Source: Verrucomicrobia subdivision 3 bacterium UBA7542
GTDB taxonomy: Bacteria; Verrucomicrobiota; Verrucomicrobiia; Limisphaerales; UBA11358
Length of the DNA: 5,395 nucleotides
NCBI GenBank assembly: GCA_002479245.1
Contig: DLMG01000329.1
Span: forward strand, 1-5,395
Reading direction: 5' to 3'
Below, piece after piece: positions 1 through 5,036 of the stretch; within the stretch, counting starts at the first letter, position 1; each line of letters starts with the position of its first letter. A program made the position numbers and the translations under genes. Below the pieces are notes generated by a model. It saw nothing but the letters and a program-made list of their open reading frames with translations, did not search any database and had not been told where the DNA came from.

Positions 1-22
1 CCGTCCGCTCCGCCTACTCTAC

Positions 23-487
23 TCAGTCGAGTTCGTCGTCCGATATCTCGTTGAGCACCTTCCAGCCGTCCTTGGTTTTTGCCACGAGCAGTTTGCGCTG
101 GTTGAACGTGCCGTCCCGCAACCGGTGAAGCTCCGTCACCATCACGATGCCGTCGGTGTAAAGCTGACGGTCAATGAAAAAACTTTCCACGCCCTTGAGG
201 TCAGGCCAGGACTCCGTGGTGGCCTTCCGGTAGGTCCGCTCCAAAAGCAGGGCGTTCTTCTTCCGGAATTCCGGATCACGGGCCAGGTTTGGGTCGAGGT
301 CCAGCAGCTTCAGCGTTCCCTCGACCATGAAGTTCTTGCAGATACAGGCGGATTCGATGTTCTGCCGGCGGCAGGCATCCTCCAAACAGAGAATGGCTCC
401 TTCCGGTGTGTCGAAATCCATTTCGACGGGAGGAAGCAGCGTGCGCAACTGCTCCAAGGACAGTTCTGGTTTTACGTTCTCTCGCAT
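23..487 (-). CDS. Hypothetical protein, possibly NTF2-like fold
   Basis: This is a 154-residue, soluble-looking protein with no signal peptide or membrane segment. After a charged N-terminal stretch (1-25), the segment DTPEGAILCLEDACRRQN (26-43) resembles the first helix of NTF2/SnoaL-like proteins, where 'TPEGA' precedes an amphipathic helix. The rest alternates helical and strand-like stretches and ends with a strand pair around KLLVAKTKDGWKVL (132-145), also typical of that fold. I recognise no catalytic motif, so the fold call is inference and the function is unknown. Cysteines at 34, 39, 48 and 50 lie in the first helices. The start at 487 is the first ATG of the frame; an alternative is Met23 (position 421), just before the folded core. 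No Shine-Dalgarno sequence precedes either. A -10-like GATAAT lies at 526-531 on the minus strand but has no good -35 partner. The next minus-strand gene ends 325 bp upstream, beyond a MITE-like insertion, so this gene is probably transcribed alone. Confidence 0.7.
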   Translation of the reverse strand: MRENVKPELSLEQLRTLLPPVEMDFDTPEGAILCLEDACRRQNIESACICKNFMVEGTLKLLDLDPNLARDPEFRKKNALLLERTYRKATTESWPDLKGVESFFIDRQLYTDGIVMVTELHRLRDGTFNQRKLLVAKTKDGWKVLNEISDDELD

Positions 488-635
488 GGCGCTGTCATTG
501 CCGGGTATGGGCTCCGGCGCAAATTATTATCTGGCCGTCGTTCTGGCAATCCGTTCCGTAAGCGTTCACTACATCCATTTCGTGAATCTACAGGTGGAGT
601 CGGGATGTGGCACGTTCGCGGATTACACCGATTAA
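488..635. other. Intergenic spacer upstream of the 23-487 gene
   Basis: I see no convincing gene here. Open frames crossing this stretch are antisense to, or extend out of, neighbouring genes and resemble no family I know. It should hold the promoter of the minus-strand gene starting at 487. The only hint is GATAAT (5 of 6 to the -10 consensus) at 526-531 on the minus strand; a TTGCCA upstream of it sits only 12 bp away, too close for a normal sigma-70 promoter. Confidence 0.4.
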
Positions 636-752
636 GACCTCTGCAAAACCGGCGTAGCGGCTTCTCGGCAGAGAGCCGCACTCGTCAATTTGCTGGAGAA
701 ATGCGGGGGTCTGCCGACCGCCGCTATGATGAAAGGGAGTTTTTCAGAGGTC
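636..752. mobile_element. MITE-like element with 13-bp terminal inverted repeats
   Basis: The left end reads GACCTCTGCAAAA (636-648). The reverse complement of the right end (740-752) reads GACCTCTGAAAAA, a 12 of 13 match with the first eight bases perfect. The 117 bp between the outer ends hold no plausible gene, but do contain an internal hairpin at 657-679: GCGGCT plus CTC pairs with GAG plus AGCCGC, with one bulged T and a GGCA loop. Inverted ends, small size and no transposase fit a non-autonomous miniature element. The ends recall those of some IS5-family elements (GAGACCTTTGCA-type), but that family assignment is from memory. No clean target duplication is visible: the left flank is ATTAA and the right flank is CCAGATT. 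The element lies between two minus-strand genes and interrupts neither. Confidence 0.55.
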
Positions 753-798
753 CCAGATTGACGCAGGTTCAATCCCGTTACCAAAACCGGCGTCCCCG

Positions 799-811
799 CC
801 GATTCAATCGG
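799..811. repeat. Small hairpin just past the DUF6125-like stop codon
   Basis: CCGAT and ATCGG pair around a three-base loop, immediately after the TAA (815-813) of the minus-strand gene. No T-run follows on the minus strand, so it is at best a weak, non-canonical terminator or mRNA 3'-end stabiliser. Confidence 0.25.
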
Positions 812-812
812 T

Positions 813-1334
813 TTATCCTTCCAGAACGAACCGCCATTGGCAGAAGGCTTCTTTGGGGTGCGGATCCGGCGGGGCAAAGACACAGGACACGCGAATCCGG
901 TCGTCAATGGCCCGGGCAAAACTTTCGAATTCCGCGCGGTGCATTTCCTTGCACGCATATTCCCCCAATCCGCGTTTCAACCGCGCTTCCTGGCTGGGAC
1001 AGGACGGGACCGTAAGCACCACTTCGTGCTCCGATTCCTGGATCTGGTATCCGATCAAAATCGTCCAGGGATACAGCTTGAGCGCGCGCACGAATCCTTT
1101 CAGGCCTTTCTCCTGAATCTGGAATCGCGCCACCAGTTCCTTGGCCGCCATGCCGCCCACGCGACCCCAGACCTGCTCATTCAAATGCTCGGCGACGCCC
1201 TGGCCGAAGCGTTCAGTGGCATAGATGAACCAAAAGGCGTCCGCCACTTTGTAGTGCCACAGCAGGAATTCCAGGTAACGCCGGAGTTCGCCGGCTTCCA
1301 TGGTCTCGAATGTGTTTTGAAAACTCGTGTTCAT
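813..1334 (-). CDS. DUF6125-like cysteine-containing protein
   Basis: This is a 173-residue protein with the start placed at MNTSFQ. The N-terminal half is helical and carries [12 protein letters not shown] (25-36) followed by ERFG (41-44), as in DUF6125 proteins, where a tryptophan and an aspartate precede a conserved FG. The C-terminal half has four cysteines (112, 128, 151, 165) in the family contexts [23 protein letters not shown] and FCQWRF, suggesting a metal site or ligand pocket. Family function is unknown; related four-cysteine proteins include L-2-amino-thiazoline-4-carboxylate-hydrolase-like and 4-vinyl-reductase-type domains. The open frame extends upstream to an ATG at 1541, but the added 69 residues are low-complexity, hairpin-encoding and unlike the family, so Met at 1334 is preferred. 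No Shine-Dalgarno sequence is present; AATTTTTAATC precedes the ATG. The upstream methyltransferase gene ends 200 bp away on the same strand. The family call is from pattern memory. Confidence 0.75.
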   Translation of the reverse strand: MNTSFQNTFETMEAGELRRYLEFLLWHYKVADAFWFIYATERFGQGVAEHLNEQVWGRVGGMAAKELVARFQIQEKGLKGFVRALKLYPWTILIGYQIQESEHEVVLTVPSCPSQEARLKRGLGEYACKEMHRAEFESFARAIDDRIRVSCVFAPPDPHPKEAFCQWRFVLEG

Positions 1335-1534
1335 GATTAAAAATTTGTTGGCGGTGACATTGGCTGTGCCCTGCTCATGTTTTCGCATAAACCACTGCAC
1401 CTTTTCCCACAAACGCGCGAGCTTTTTCCCGGTCATCCTGACCGGGCACCCTCGGTTCTCTCTGCCTACTCGCGATTCATCGGAGTTCCCGCCTGTGAGA
1501 TGCCCGCCACTGGAGCCGATTGGCTGTTCAAACG
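1335..1534. other. Spacer between the methyltransferase and DUF6125-like genes
   Basis: No separate gene is supported here. The frame upstream of the 813-1334 gene stays open through this stretch, but its translation does not look like a domain. The stretch holds one strong perfect hairpin (1428-1446, listed separately) and an AT-rich segment just before the 1334 start. A promoter for the DUF6125-like gene probably lies here, though I found no clear -35/-10 pair. Confidence 0.4.
1428..1446. repeat. Perfect 8-bp-stem hairpin
   Basis: CCCGGTCA pairs exactly with TGACCGGG around a TCC loop. On the plus strand it is preceded by TTTTT, which becomes AAAAA after the stem on the minus strand, the direction in which both flanking genes are transcribed. 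It is therefore not a canonical intrinsic terminator for the upstream methyltransferase gene. It could be a REP-like palindrome, an RNA-processing hairpin or a protein-binding site. Confidence 0.5.
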
Positions 1535-2212
1535 TTACCAAATGAACGGAACCAGGCGGTACTGCACCCGGTTCCGATACTCTGCATAGCCCGGCAGGTT
1601 CCTGGCCAGAACCGTTTCCTCATCCAGCAGCCTCCATACGATCACCAGCGTAATTGGAATGACCGTGAACAATCCCCACCACGAGCCAAGCGCAAGCGGC
1701 ACGCCTGAAAATGTGACCAACCATCCAATGTACATCGGATGACGGACCAGCGCGCAGGGTCCGGTCGCTATGGTTTTCTGCCCGCTCACGACTTCGATGA
1801 TTGCCGAGGCAAATGTGTTTTCTTTGAAAACGAAAAAAACGATGAGGAACCCGAGCGCAACCAGAATATCTCCGGCAGCGACCACATATGGCGGCACCGC
1901 AGACCATGCGTAGCGATGGTCGATTGCAGGAATAACGACCGCCACGATCAATGCCTTCGACACGAGGAAATGCAGGATCTTTTGGCTCCTCTGCTTTTCG
2001 GAGCCTGGACCCGCATTTATCCGACGTTCCAAAAGCTTCGGATCTTTTTTCATCAGGTAGAGGGTGCCCGCCAGCACCGGCAGTGAATACACGGCCAGAA
2101 AAATCCACGCCTGCCAGTAATCGAGGGTCCACGCCGGAAGGAACAGTAACACTGGCAGGGCGATGAAAAGACGCAGGAGCCCGCCGAATGTTTTTTTATT
2201 CAGATCTTTCAT
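1535..2212 (-). CDS. Isoprenylcysteine carboxyl methyltransferase (ICMT/PEMT)-family membrane protein
   Basis: This is a 225-residue polytopic membrane protein. Hydrophobic segments lie near residues 13-29, 32-54, 83-99, 107-129 and 161-195. The C-terminal part has the ICMT/PEMT signature: [16 protein letters not shown] (150-165), with RHPMY at 157-161, then DEETVL (197-202) and [11 protein letters not shown] (206-216). In characterised relatives the RHPxY and EE regions form the S-adenosylmethionine site at the cytoplasmic membrane face. KENTFAS (130-136) corresponds to the conserved polar segment before the signature. Bacterial members methylate varied small molecules, lipids or isoprenoid substrates; this one's substrate cannot be inferred. 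Length is normal for the family and the protein looks intact. The start at 2212 gives a normal first membrane segment; the upstream bases TAATTCCCAA contain no Shine-Dalgarno sequence. The gene diverges from the DUF2148 gene across a 267-bp spacer. Confidence 0.88.
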   Translation of the reverse strand: MKDLNKKTFGGLLRLFIALPVLLFLPAWTLDYWQAWIFLAVYSLPVLAGTLYLMKKDPKLLERRINAGPGSEKQRSQKILHFLVSKALIVAVVIPAIDHRYAWSAVPPYVVAAGDILVALGFLIVFFVFKENTFASAIIEVVSGQKTIATGPCALVRHPMYIGWLVTFSGVPLALGSWWGLFTVIPITLVIVWRLLDEETVLARNLPGYAEYRNRVQYRLVPFIW

Positions 2213-2479
2213 TTGGGAATTACAGACAAGGTTCCCCTAAATTCATCACGGCACCATCGCTGGTAGAATAAACATTCGCTCCAATGCGCCAGCGCGATAC
2301 ATTTCCAGCGCAAGGCGACCGGATCTTCGGTTTGATGCGGGCAAAGATGCAAGGTCGAGTCCTGCCTCCACGGCGTCGCCGTAGGCTGCTCGCGGTCACT
2401 GCTCCGCAACTTCGTCCTTGTCCGCATCCCATCACCGCGCTTTTGATTTGTTCCCGACAGCGGTGGGCGTATCTTTTTA
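2213..2479. other. Divergent spacer with palindromes and a dispersed repeat copy
   Basis: This stretch separates the minus-strand methyltransferase from the plus-strand DUF2148 gene and should contain both promoters. I see no gene: minus-strand open frames through it are arginine-rich, low-complexity translations continuing antisense to DUF2148. It contains a 13-base palindrome, ACGGCGTCGCCGT (2370-2382), overlapping the left end of a 34-bp sequence that recurs near 3877. Near the DUF2148 start, TTGTTC (2448-2453) and TATCTT (2470-2475), 16 bp apart, are a very weak promoter candidate. Confidence 0.4.
2377..2410. repeat. Degenerate 34-bp dispersed repeat, copy 1
   Basis: This segment matches 3877-3910 at 29 of 34 positions without gaps. 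Shared cores include AGGCTGCTC, CGGTC and CTGCTCCGCA. It lies in intergenic DNA 69 bp before the DUF2148 start. Both copies lie outside genes, which suggests a genome-wide intergenic repeat family. Confidence 0.55.
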
Positions 2480-3016
2480 ATGGCAATGAAAACTTCAATT
2501 GAACTGGAAAAATCTGCGGCGCTACAGGTCGCCACGTTGATGGTGGCGGCGGCGCGGACGGCGCCCAAGACGCGCGGCATTGACAACATCAAGACCGCCG
2601 CGATTAACGACGAGCCGACGAGGCAAAAGCTCGTCGCCAAGATGCGTGAAATCGCCGCGAGGGAGGATCGGCCCGGCATCGCGCGGGACGCCGGCAACAT
2701 TGAGAACTCGCCGGCCGTGGTTGTCATTGGCGTGGAAGCCAATACGGCTGGAATGAACTGCGGGTTCTGCGGCAAGCCGTCTTGCGAAGCGTTGGAGGAG
2801 GCCGGCGGCATCTGCGCTTTCAACTCGATTGATCTCGGCATCGCCACGGCCTCGGCGGCGGAAGTGGCCGGCCGGTTCCACGTGGACAACCGCATTATGT
2901 ATTCCATCGGCCGTGCGTGCCTGGACCTGGGCCTGTTCGGGCCAAAGGTCAAACAGGCGCTCGGAATCCCACTGAGCGTAACCGGCAAAAATCCATTCTT
3001 CGACCGCCAGGCGTAG
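2480..3016 (+). CDS. DUF2148 ferredoxin-domain protein
   Basis: This is a 178-residue, soluble-looking protein. The N-terminal helical half includes ALQVATLMVAAARTAPKTRG (14-33), conserved in DUF2148/COG4739 proteins. The cysteine motif MNCGFCGKPSCEAL followed by GGIC (C94, C97, C102, C112) would ligate one [4Fe-4S] cluster. It is followed by the family hallmarks IDLGIATASA (117-126), VDNRIMYSIG (135-144) and GIPLSVTGKNPFFDR (162-176). Family function is unknown; an electron-transfer or redox-sensing role is inferred from the cluster. All four cysteines and the C-terminal FFDR are intact. ATG codons at 2480 and 2486 are both in frame; the second gives the more usual MKTSIELEKSA start. GGTGGG lies 12 bp before the first ATG, too far for a good ribosome site, and a T-rich CTTTTTA abuts it. 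The next gene starts 122 bp downstream on the same strand, with a terminator-like hairpin between. Confidence 0.9.
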   Translation: MAMKTSIELEKSAALQVATLMVAAARTAPKTRGIDNIKTAAINDEPTRQKLVAKMREIAAREDRPGIARDAGNIENSPAVVVIGVEANTAGMNCGFCGKPSCEALEEAGGICAFNSIDLGIATASAAEVAGRFHVDNRIMYSIGRACLDLGLFGPKVKQALGIPLSVTGKNPFFDRQA

Positions 3017-3041
3017 GCGACTTTTCTTGAACACAACGAAT

Positions 3042-3057
3042 CGCCCGTCGTCGGGCG
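3042..3057. terminator. Terminator-like hairpin after DUF2148
   Basis: CGCCCG pairs perfectly with CGGGCG around a TCGT loop, 25 bp past the DUF2148 stop codon. A run of five T occurs at 3067-3071, nine bases beyond the stem rather than directly adjacent, so an intrinsic terminator is plausible but not textbook. Position and orientation fit ending DUF2148 transcription before the separate promoter proposed for the HTH-EIIA gene. Confidence 0.4.
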
Positions 3058-3094
3058 CGTCCAAAGTTTTTGCCCGGCCGCGATGCGAGGCGGA

Positions 3095-3123
3095 TTGTCA
3101 TCAAGCCGGTTTGGCGTTAAATT
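3095..3123 (+). promoter_or_regulatory. Candidate sigma-70-type promoter for the HTH-EIIA gene
   Basis: TTGTCA (3095-3100, 5 of 6 to the -35 consensus) is followed after 17 bp by TAAATT (3118-3123, 4 of 6 to the -10 consensus). Transcription would begin near 3130, leaving a leader of roughly nine T-rich bases before the ATG at 3139. The call is by eye only; such matches occur by chance. Confidence 0.35.
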
Positions 3124-3138
3124 AAAGCGCGTTTTTTT

Positions 3139-3870
3139 ATGCCGTTCCAATTGCTCAACCTTGATGGGGTGGCCACTTATTTGCACCTCACGCCTGCGGA
3201 CATTGAGCAGCGGGTGAAGAACCGCGAAATTCCCTTTGAAAAGCGCGGCAACCGGATCGTCTTTCGCCAGAGTGAAATTGATGCCTGGGCTTCGCAACAC
3301 ATCCTCGGTTTGTCCGGCCAGCAGTTGGCCGTTTATCATCAGAAATCCACAAGTCACACGCGAAAAATTCTGTTGCACGAAACCATCCTGCCGGAATTGC
3401 TCCGGTCGGGAGCCATTGCCTCGGCCATGACGTCCAAAACCAAGGCGTCCGTCTTGCGTGATCTGGTGGCGCTCGCGGAAAAAACCGGGAACCTTTGCGA
3501 TCCCAAAGCCCTGCTGGCCAGCCTGGAGGCGCGCGAAGAATTATGTTCCACGGCAGTGCCGGGCGGATTTGCGCTGCCGCATCCGCGGTCCCATGATCCT
3601 TACCTGTTTGAGACTTCGTTCATTGTGGTGGGACGACCGGTCCAGGAAATCCATTTCGGCGCGCCCGACAGCCAGCCGACCCATCTGTTTTTCCTGCTTT
3701 GCTGCCAGAATGACCGGCTGCATTTGCATACGCTGGCCCGTCTGTGCCTTCTCGCGCAGAAAACCAAATTGCTCGACCAGCTCCGCGAGGCGCCCGACGC
3801 CGAAACCATGCGCAACGCCATCATCACGGCCGAACAGGAAGTTCTGGCCGACCGAAAAATTGTTTCGTAG
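3139..3870 (+). CDS. Fusion of excisionase-type HTH and PTS EIIA (PtsN-like) domains
   Basis: This is a 243-residue cytoplasmic protein with two domains. Residues 3-52 match the MerR/excisionase-like HTH_17 pattern: LLNLDGVATYLHLTPADIEQRVKNREIP, then the wing strand GNRIVF and SEIDAW. Residues 77-235 match the PTS EIIA type 2 (fructose/nitrogen) fold: SKTKASVLRDLV, EELCSTAVPGGFALPHPRS (133-151) with the expected phospho-acceptor His148 in the PHPR motif, and HLHTLARLCLLA (195-206) with the second conserved histidine region. Both key histidines are kept, so phosphorylation by an HPr-like donor is plausible. No EIIB, EIIC, HPr or Enzyme I gene is nearby, favouring a regulatory PtsN-type role over sugar import. 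I recall Chlamydia PtsN paralogues described as EIIA plus HTH. The inferred model is a DNA-binding or partner-binding regulator controlled by EIIA phosphorylation. No Shine-Dalgarno sequence precedes the ATG, only seven T. The gene stands alone. Confidence 0.9.
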   Translation: MPFQLLNLDGVATYLHLTPADIEQRVKNREIPFEKRGNRIVFRQSEIDAWASQHILGLSGQQLAVYHQKSTSHTRKILLHETILPELLRSGAIASAMTSKTKASVLRDLVALAEKTGNLCDPKALLASLEAREELCSTAVPGGFALPHPRSHDPYLFETSFIVVGRPVQEIHFGAPDSQPTHLFFLLCCQNDRLHLHTLARLCLLAQKTKLLDQLREAPDAETMRNAIITAEQEVLADRKIVS

Positions 3871-3876
3871 AAACTG

Positions 3877-3910
3877 CGCCTAAGGCTGCTCTCGGTCGCT
3901 GCTCCGCAGC
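3877..3910. repeat. Degenerate 34-bp dispersed repeat, copy 2
   Basis: This is the partner of 2377-2410, in the same orientation, with five mismatches. It begins seven bases after the HTH-EIIA stop codon. Its last 13 bases form the hairpin GCTGC-TCC-GCAGC (3898-3910), whose stem is weakened in copy 1. Located at a gene end, it might also act in termination, though only a short TATTTGG follows. Confidence 0.55.
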
Positions 3911-3922
3911 TATTTGGTTCAA

Positions 3923-3940
3923 TTCGCGAAAATTTGCGAA
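3923..3940. repeat. Palindrome between convergent genes
   Basis: TTCGCGAA and TTTGCGAA flank two A bases and pair along eight positions with one G-T wobble. It lies between the convergent HTH-EIIA and lipoprotein genes, where a bidirectional terminator would be expected, but runs of T or A beside it are short. Its half-repeated TTCGCGAAAA/TTTGCGAAAT pattern looks like low-complexity intergenic repeat sequence. Confidence 0.4.
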
Positions 3941-3962
3941 ATTAGCGTAAAAACCCATGCGC

Positions 3963-4712
3963 TCATTTCGCCGGCGGAGTTGGAGCTGCGGGAGAATTTG
4001 TCTCCGCCTTGGGCAGGATGTCCGAGGCTTTCACGTGCAGGATTTTTTTGTCGCGCGTGATAATCGTTCTATCGTCGCCCAGCGACGCCGCCACCCGGCC
4101 CAGAATCACCTGTCCGTCCGCGAGCCGGATCAGATCGGGCTGGCTGTTGAACCACGGATTATCCGTGGGCGTCCAAGCGACGGGGATGAACTTCTTTCCG
4201 TTGCAAATCGGGCAGGTCACCTTGCCCGTTCCCTTGCAGACACTGCATTTCACCTTGCCGGTGCCGTTGCAAACCGGGCAGGTGTGCATATCCCAGCCGT
4301 CGCCACTGGGTCGCTCTGTATAAGTAACGCCCGGATGATGACTGCTGACCCATACTTCCTTTCCATTGACCATGATTGCTTGCATTAACTCACCAGGGGC
4401 GCGACCGGGGATTTTCACCCAGACCCCCTTATTCAATTTGATGCAAGGCGCCGGGCAATCCACCTTTCCATCCACGCAACCGGGCACGGGACAAGGCACC
4501 GTGCCTTCCCCTTTGCATGCGAAGCAAACCTTCTCCCTGGGACCGGGACCGGCCGCCTCCGGCGCTGGCGGCACGGAATTGGTGGTCGCGGTGGCCTGAC
4601 TTTTGGAAGCGTCAGCCGGCTTCCCGCAACCGGCGAACAGCAGCGCGCCCAGAAAATACGCGAGTACCGGGTAAAATGCAAAACGCCCCGGAAGTGGAGC
4701 TGTGTTAACCAT
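3963..4712 (-). CDS. Predicted lipoprotein with DnaJ-type CxxCxGxG zinc-finger repeats
   Basis: This 249-residue protein starts with a signal peptide: arginine at 10, a hydrophobic core (11-26), and a lipobox-like LLFAGC with lipidation expected at Cys29. A Ser/Thr/Pro/Ala-rich linker (31-58) follows. The Cys-rich part holds CFACKGEG (63-70), CPVPGC (74-79), CPAPC (86-90), then, after a 54-residue insert, CPVCNGTG (145-152), CSVCKGTG (156-163) and CPICNGKK (167-174). These resemble the zinc-binding repeats of DnaJ, but there is no J domain. The C-terminal segment (about 190-235), with LADGQVILGRV and KKILHVKASDIL, looks like a small beta-rich module; the tail is proline/alanine-rich. It is predicted to be membrane-anchored outside the cytoplasm. 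Zinc binding or a thiol/chaperone role is inference. The gene converges on HTH-EIIA and diverges from the sigma-factor gene. The start at 4712 gives a proper signal peptide and has no Shine-Dalgarno sequence. Confidence 0.85.
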   Translation of the reverse strand: MVNTAPLPGRFAFYPVLAYFLGALLFAGCGKPADASKSQATATTNSVPPAPEAAGPGPREKVCFACKGEGTVPCPVPGCVDGKVDCPAPCIKLNKGVWVKIPGRAPGELMQAIMVNGKEVWVSSHHPGVTYTERPSGDGWDMHTCPVCNGTGKVKCSVCKGTGKVTCPICNGKKFIPVAWTPTDNPWFNSQPDLIRLADGQVILGRVAASLGDDRTIITRDKKILHVKASDILPKAETNSPAAPTPPAK

Positions 4713-4720
4713 GCACCGAG

Positions 4721-4747
4721 ATTATGGCTGCCGTGCCGGTGTGTAAA
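4721..4747 (-). promoter_or_regulatory. Candidate promoter for the lipoprotein gene
   Basis: Reading the minus strand, TTTACA (4747-4742, 5 of 6 to the -35 consensus) is followed by CATAAT (4726-4721, 5 of 6 to the -10 consensus). The 15-bp spacer is shorter than the usual 16-18. Only eight bases separate the -10 from the ATG at 4712, so the transcript would be nearly leaderless, consistent with the lack of a ribosome site. Confidence 0.3.
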
Positions 4748-4768
4748 GTTGAACGTGGATGGGAATCC

Positions 4769-4803
4769 GCGTATAGCGGCGTGGCCGCCACGCGGCTTTA
4801 CGC
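4769..4803. repeat. Long imperfect hairpin, REP-like
   Basis: The arms pair as GCGTA/TACGC, one T-T mismatch, AGC/GCT, one G-G mismatch, then GCGTGG/CCACGC around a CCG loop: 14 pairs in 35 bases. It lies between divergently transcribed genes, so it cannot terminate either of them. It is most simply read as a repetitive extragenic palindrome. Confidence 0.55.
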
Positions 4804-4852
4804 CGTACTACAATTATGCAGATCTTTGTTTTCTTGGCAAAGAACTGGCCGC

Positions 4853-4921
4853 GAGAGAACGTAAGGAACGCAAAGAAAAGAAGTTGTGTCTCCGTGTTCT
4901 TTGCGTTCTTTTGCGGCTCTC
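4853..4921. repeat. Imperfect inverted repeat with a 12-bp perfect core
   Basis: GAACGCAAAGAA (4866-4877) is exactly complementary to TTCTTTGCGTTC (4897-4908), with a 19-base loop between. GAGAG (4853-4857) and CTCTC (4917-4921) extend the pairing outward after a mismatched stretch. The purine-rich arm and 'TTCTTTGCGTTCTTTTGCGG' arm resemble boilerplate intergenic repeats I associate with environmental Verrucomicrobiota-type genomes; that association is from memory. Confidence 0.55.
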
Positions 4922-4931
4922 ATCTGTGGTT

Positions 4932-4945
4932 GCGGCGCAAGCCGC
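4932..4945. repeat. Short hairpin with GCAA loop
   Basis: GCGGC and GCCGC pair around GCAA, a GNRA-type tetraloop if transcribed. It lies in the leader region of the sigma-factor gene, between two other repeats. No T-run follows. Confidence 0.3.
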
Positions 4946-4950
4946 GTTGG

Positions 4951-4970
4951 GTCCATCCGTGTCCATCCGT
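4951..4970. repeat. Perfect tandem duplication of a 10-mer
   Basis: GTCCATCCGT occurs twice back to back and is followed by GGTTGAAATT. This 'TCCATCCGTGTCCATCCGTGGTT' type of sequence recurs between genes in many environmental bacterial genomes in my memory, so it is probably one copy of a dispersed repeat. Confidence 0.6.
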
Positions 4971-5036
4971 GGTTGAAATTCTCTTGATGCGTTTCTTTGT
5001 CACCTTTTGGCCCTTTCCGGGTGCTTACAGGGTGAT

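Larger units (their letters stand above)
4713..5036. other. Repeat-rich 324-bp divergent spacer
   Basis: No gene is supported here. Small open frames on both strands are low in similarity to anything and are built from repeat sequence. The spacer holds the candidate lipoprotein promoter, the REP-like hairpin, the 69-bp inverted repeat, the GCAA-loop hairpin and the tandem 10-mer, each listed separately. The sigma-factor promoter must also lie here, but I could not pick one with confidence. Confidence 0.5.

Noticed and set aside
762..782. tRNA-like T-arm sequence GGTTCAATCCC
   Set aside because: The bases on either side of the TTCAATC loop pair at only two positions and no acceptor, D or anticodon arms can be drawn around it.
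125..1015. A 296-codon plus-strand open frame
   Set aside because: It lies antisense to the 23-487 gene, crosses the MITE-like element and enters the DUF6125-like gene antisense. Its translation is Arg/Gly-rich and domain-free.
1335..1541. A 69-residue N-terminal extension of the DUF6125-like protein starting at 1541
   Set aside because: It encodes a perfect hairpin, does not resemble the family N-terminus, and would overlap the end of the methyltransferase gene by seven bases. Met at 1334 gives a family-like length.
3139..3300. Excisionase of a prophage or integrative element, from the HTH resemblance
   Set aside because: The HTH is the N-terminal domain of a full EIIA protein, and no integrase, attachment site or phage gene is present.
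2209..3378. A 389-codon minus-strand open frame, the longest in the window
   Set aside because: It runs antisense through the whole DUF2148 gene and into the HTH-EIIA gene, both strongly supported by conserved motifs. Its translation is Ala/Arg/Ser-rich with no domain, as expected of a GC-rich shadow frame.
4951..4970. A CRISPR array seed from the tandem 10-mer
   Set aside because: The two units are directly adjacent with no spacer, far shorter than CRISPR repeats, and no further copies or cas genes are nearby.
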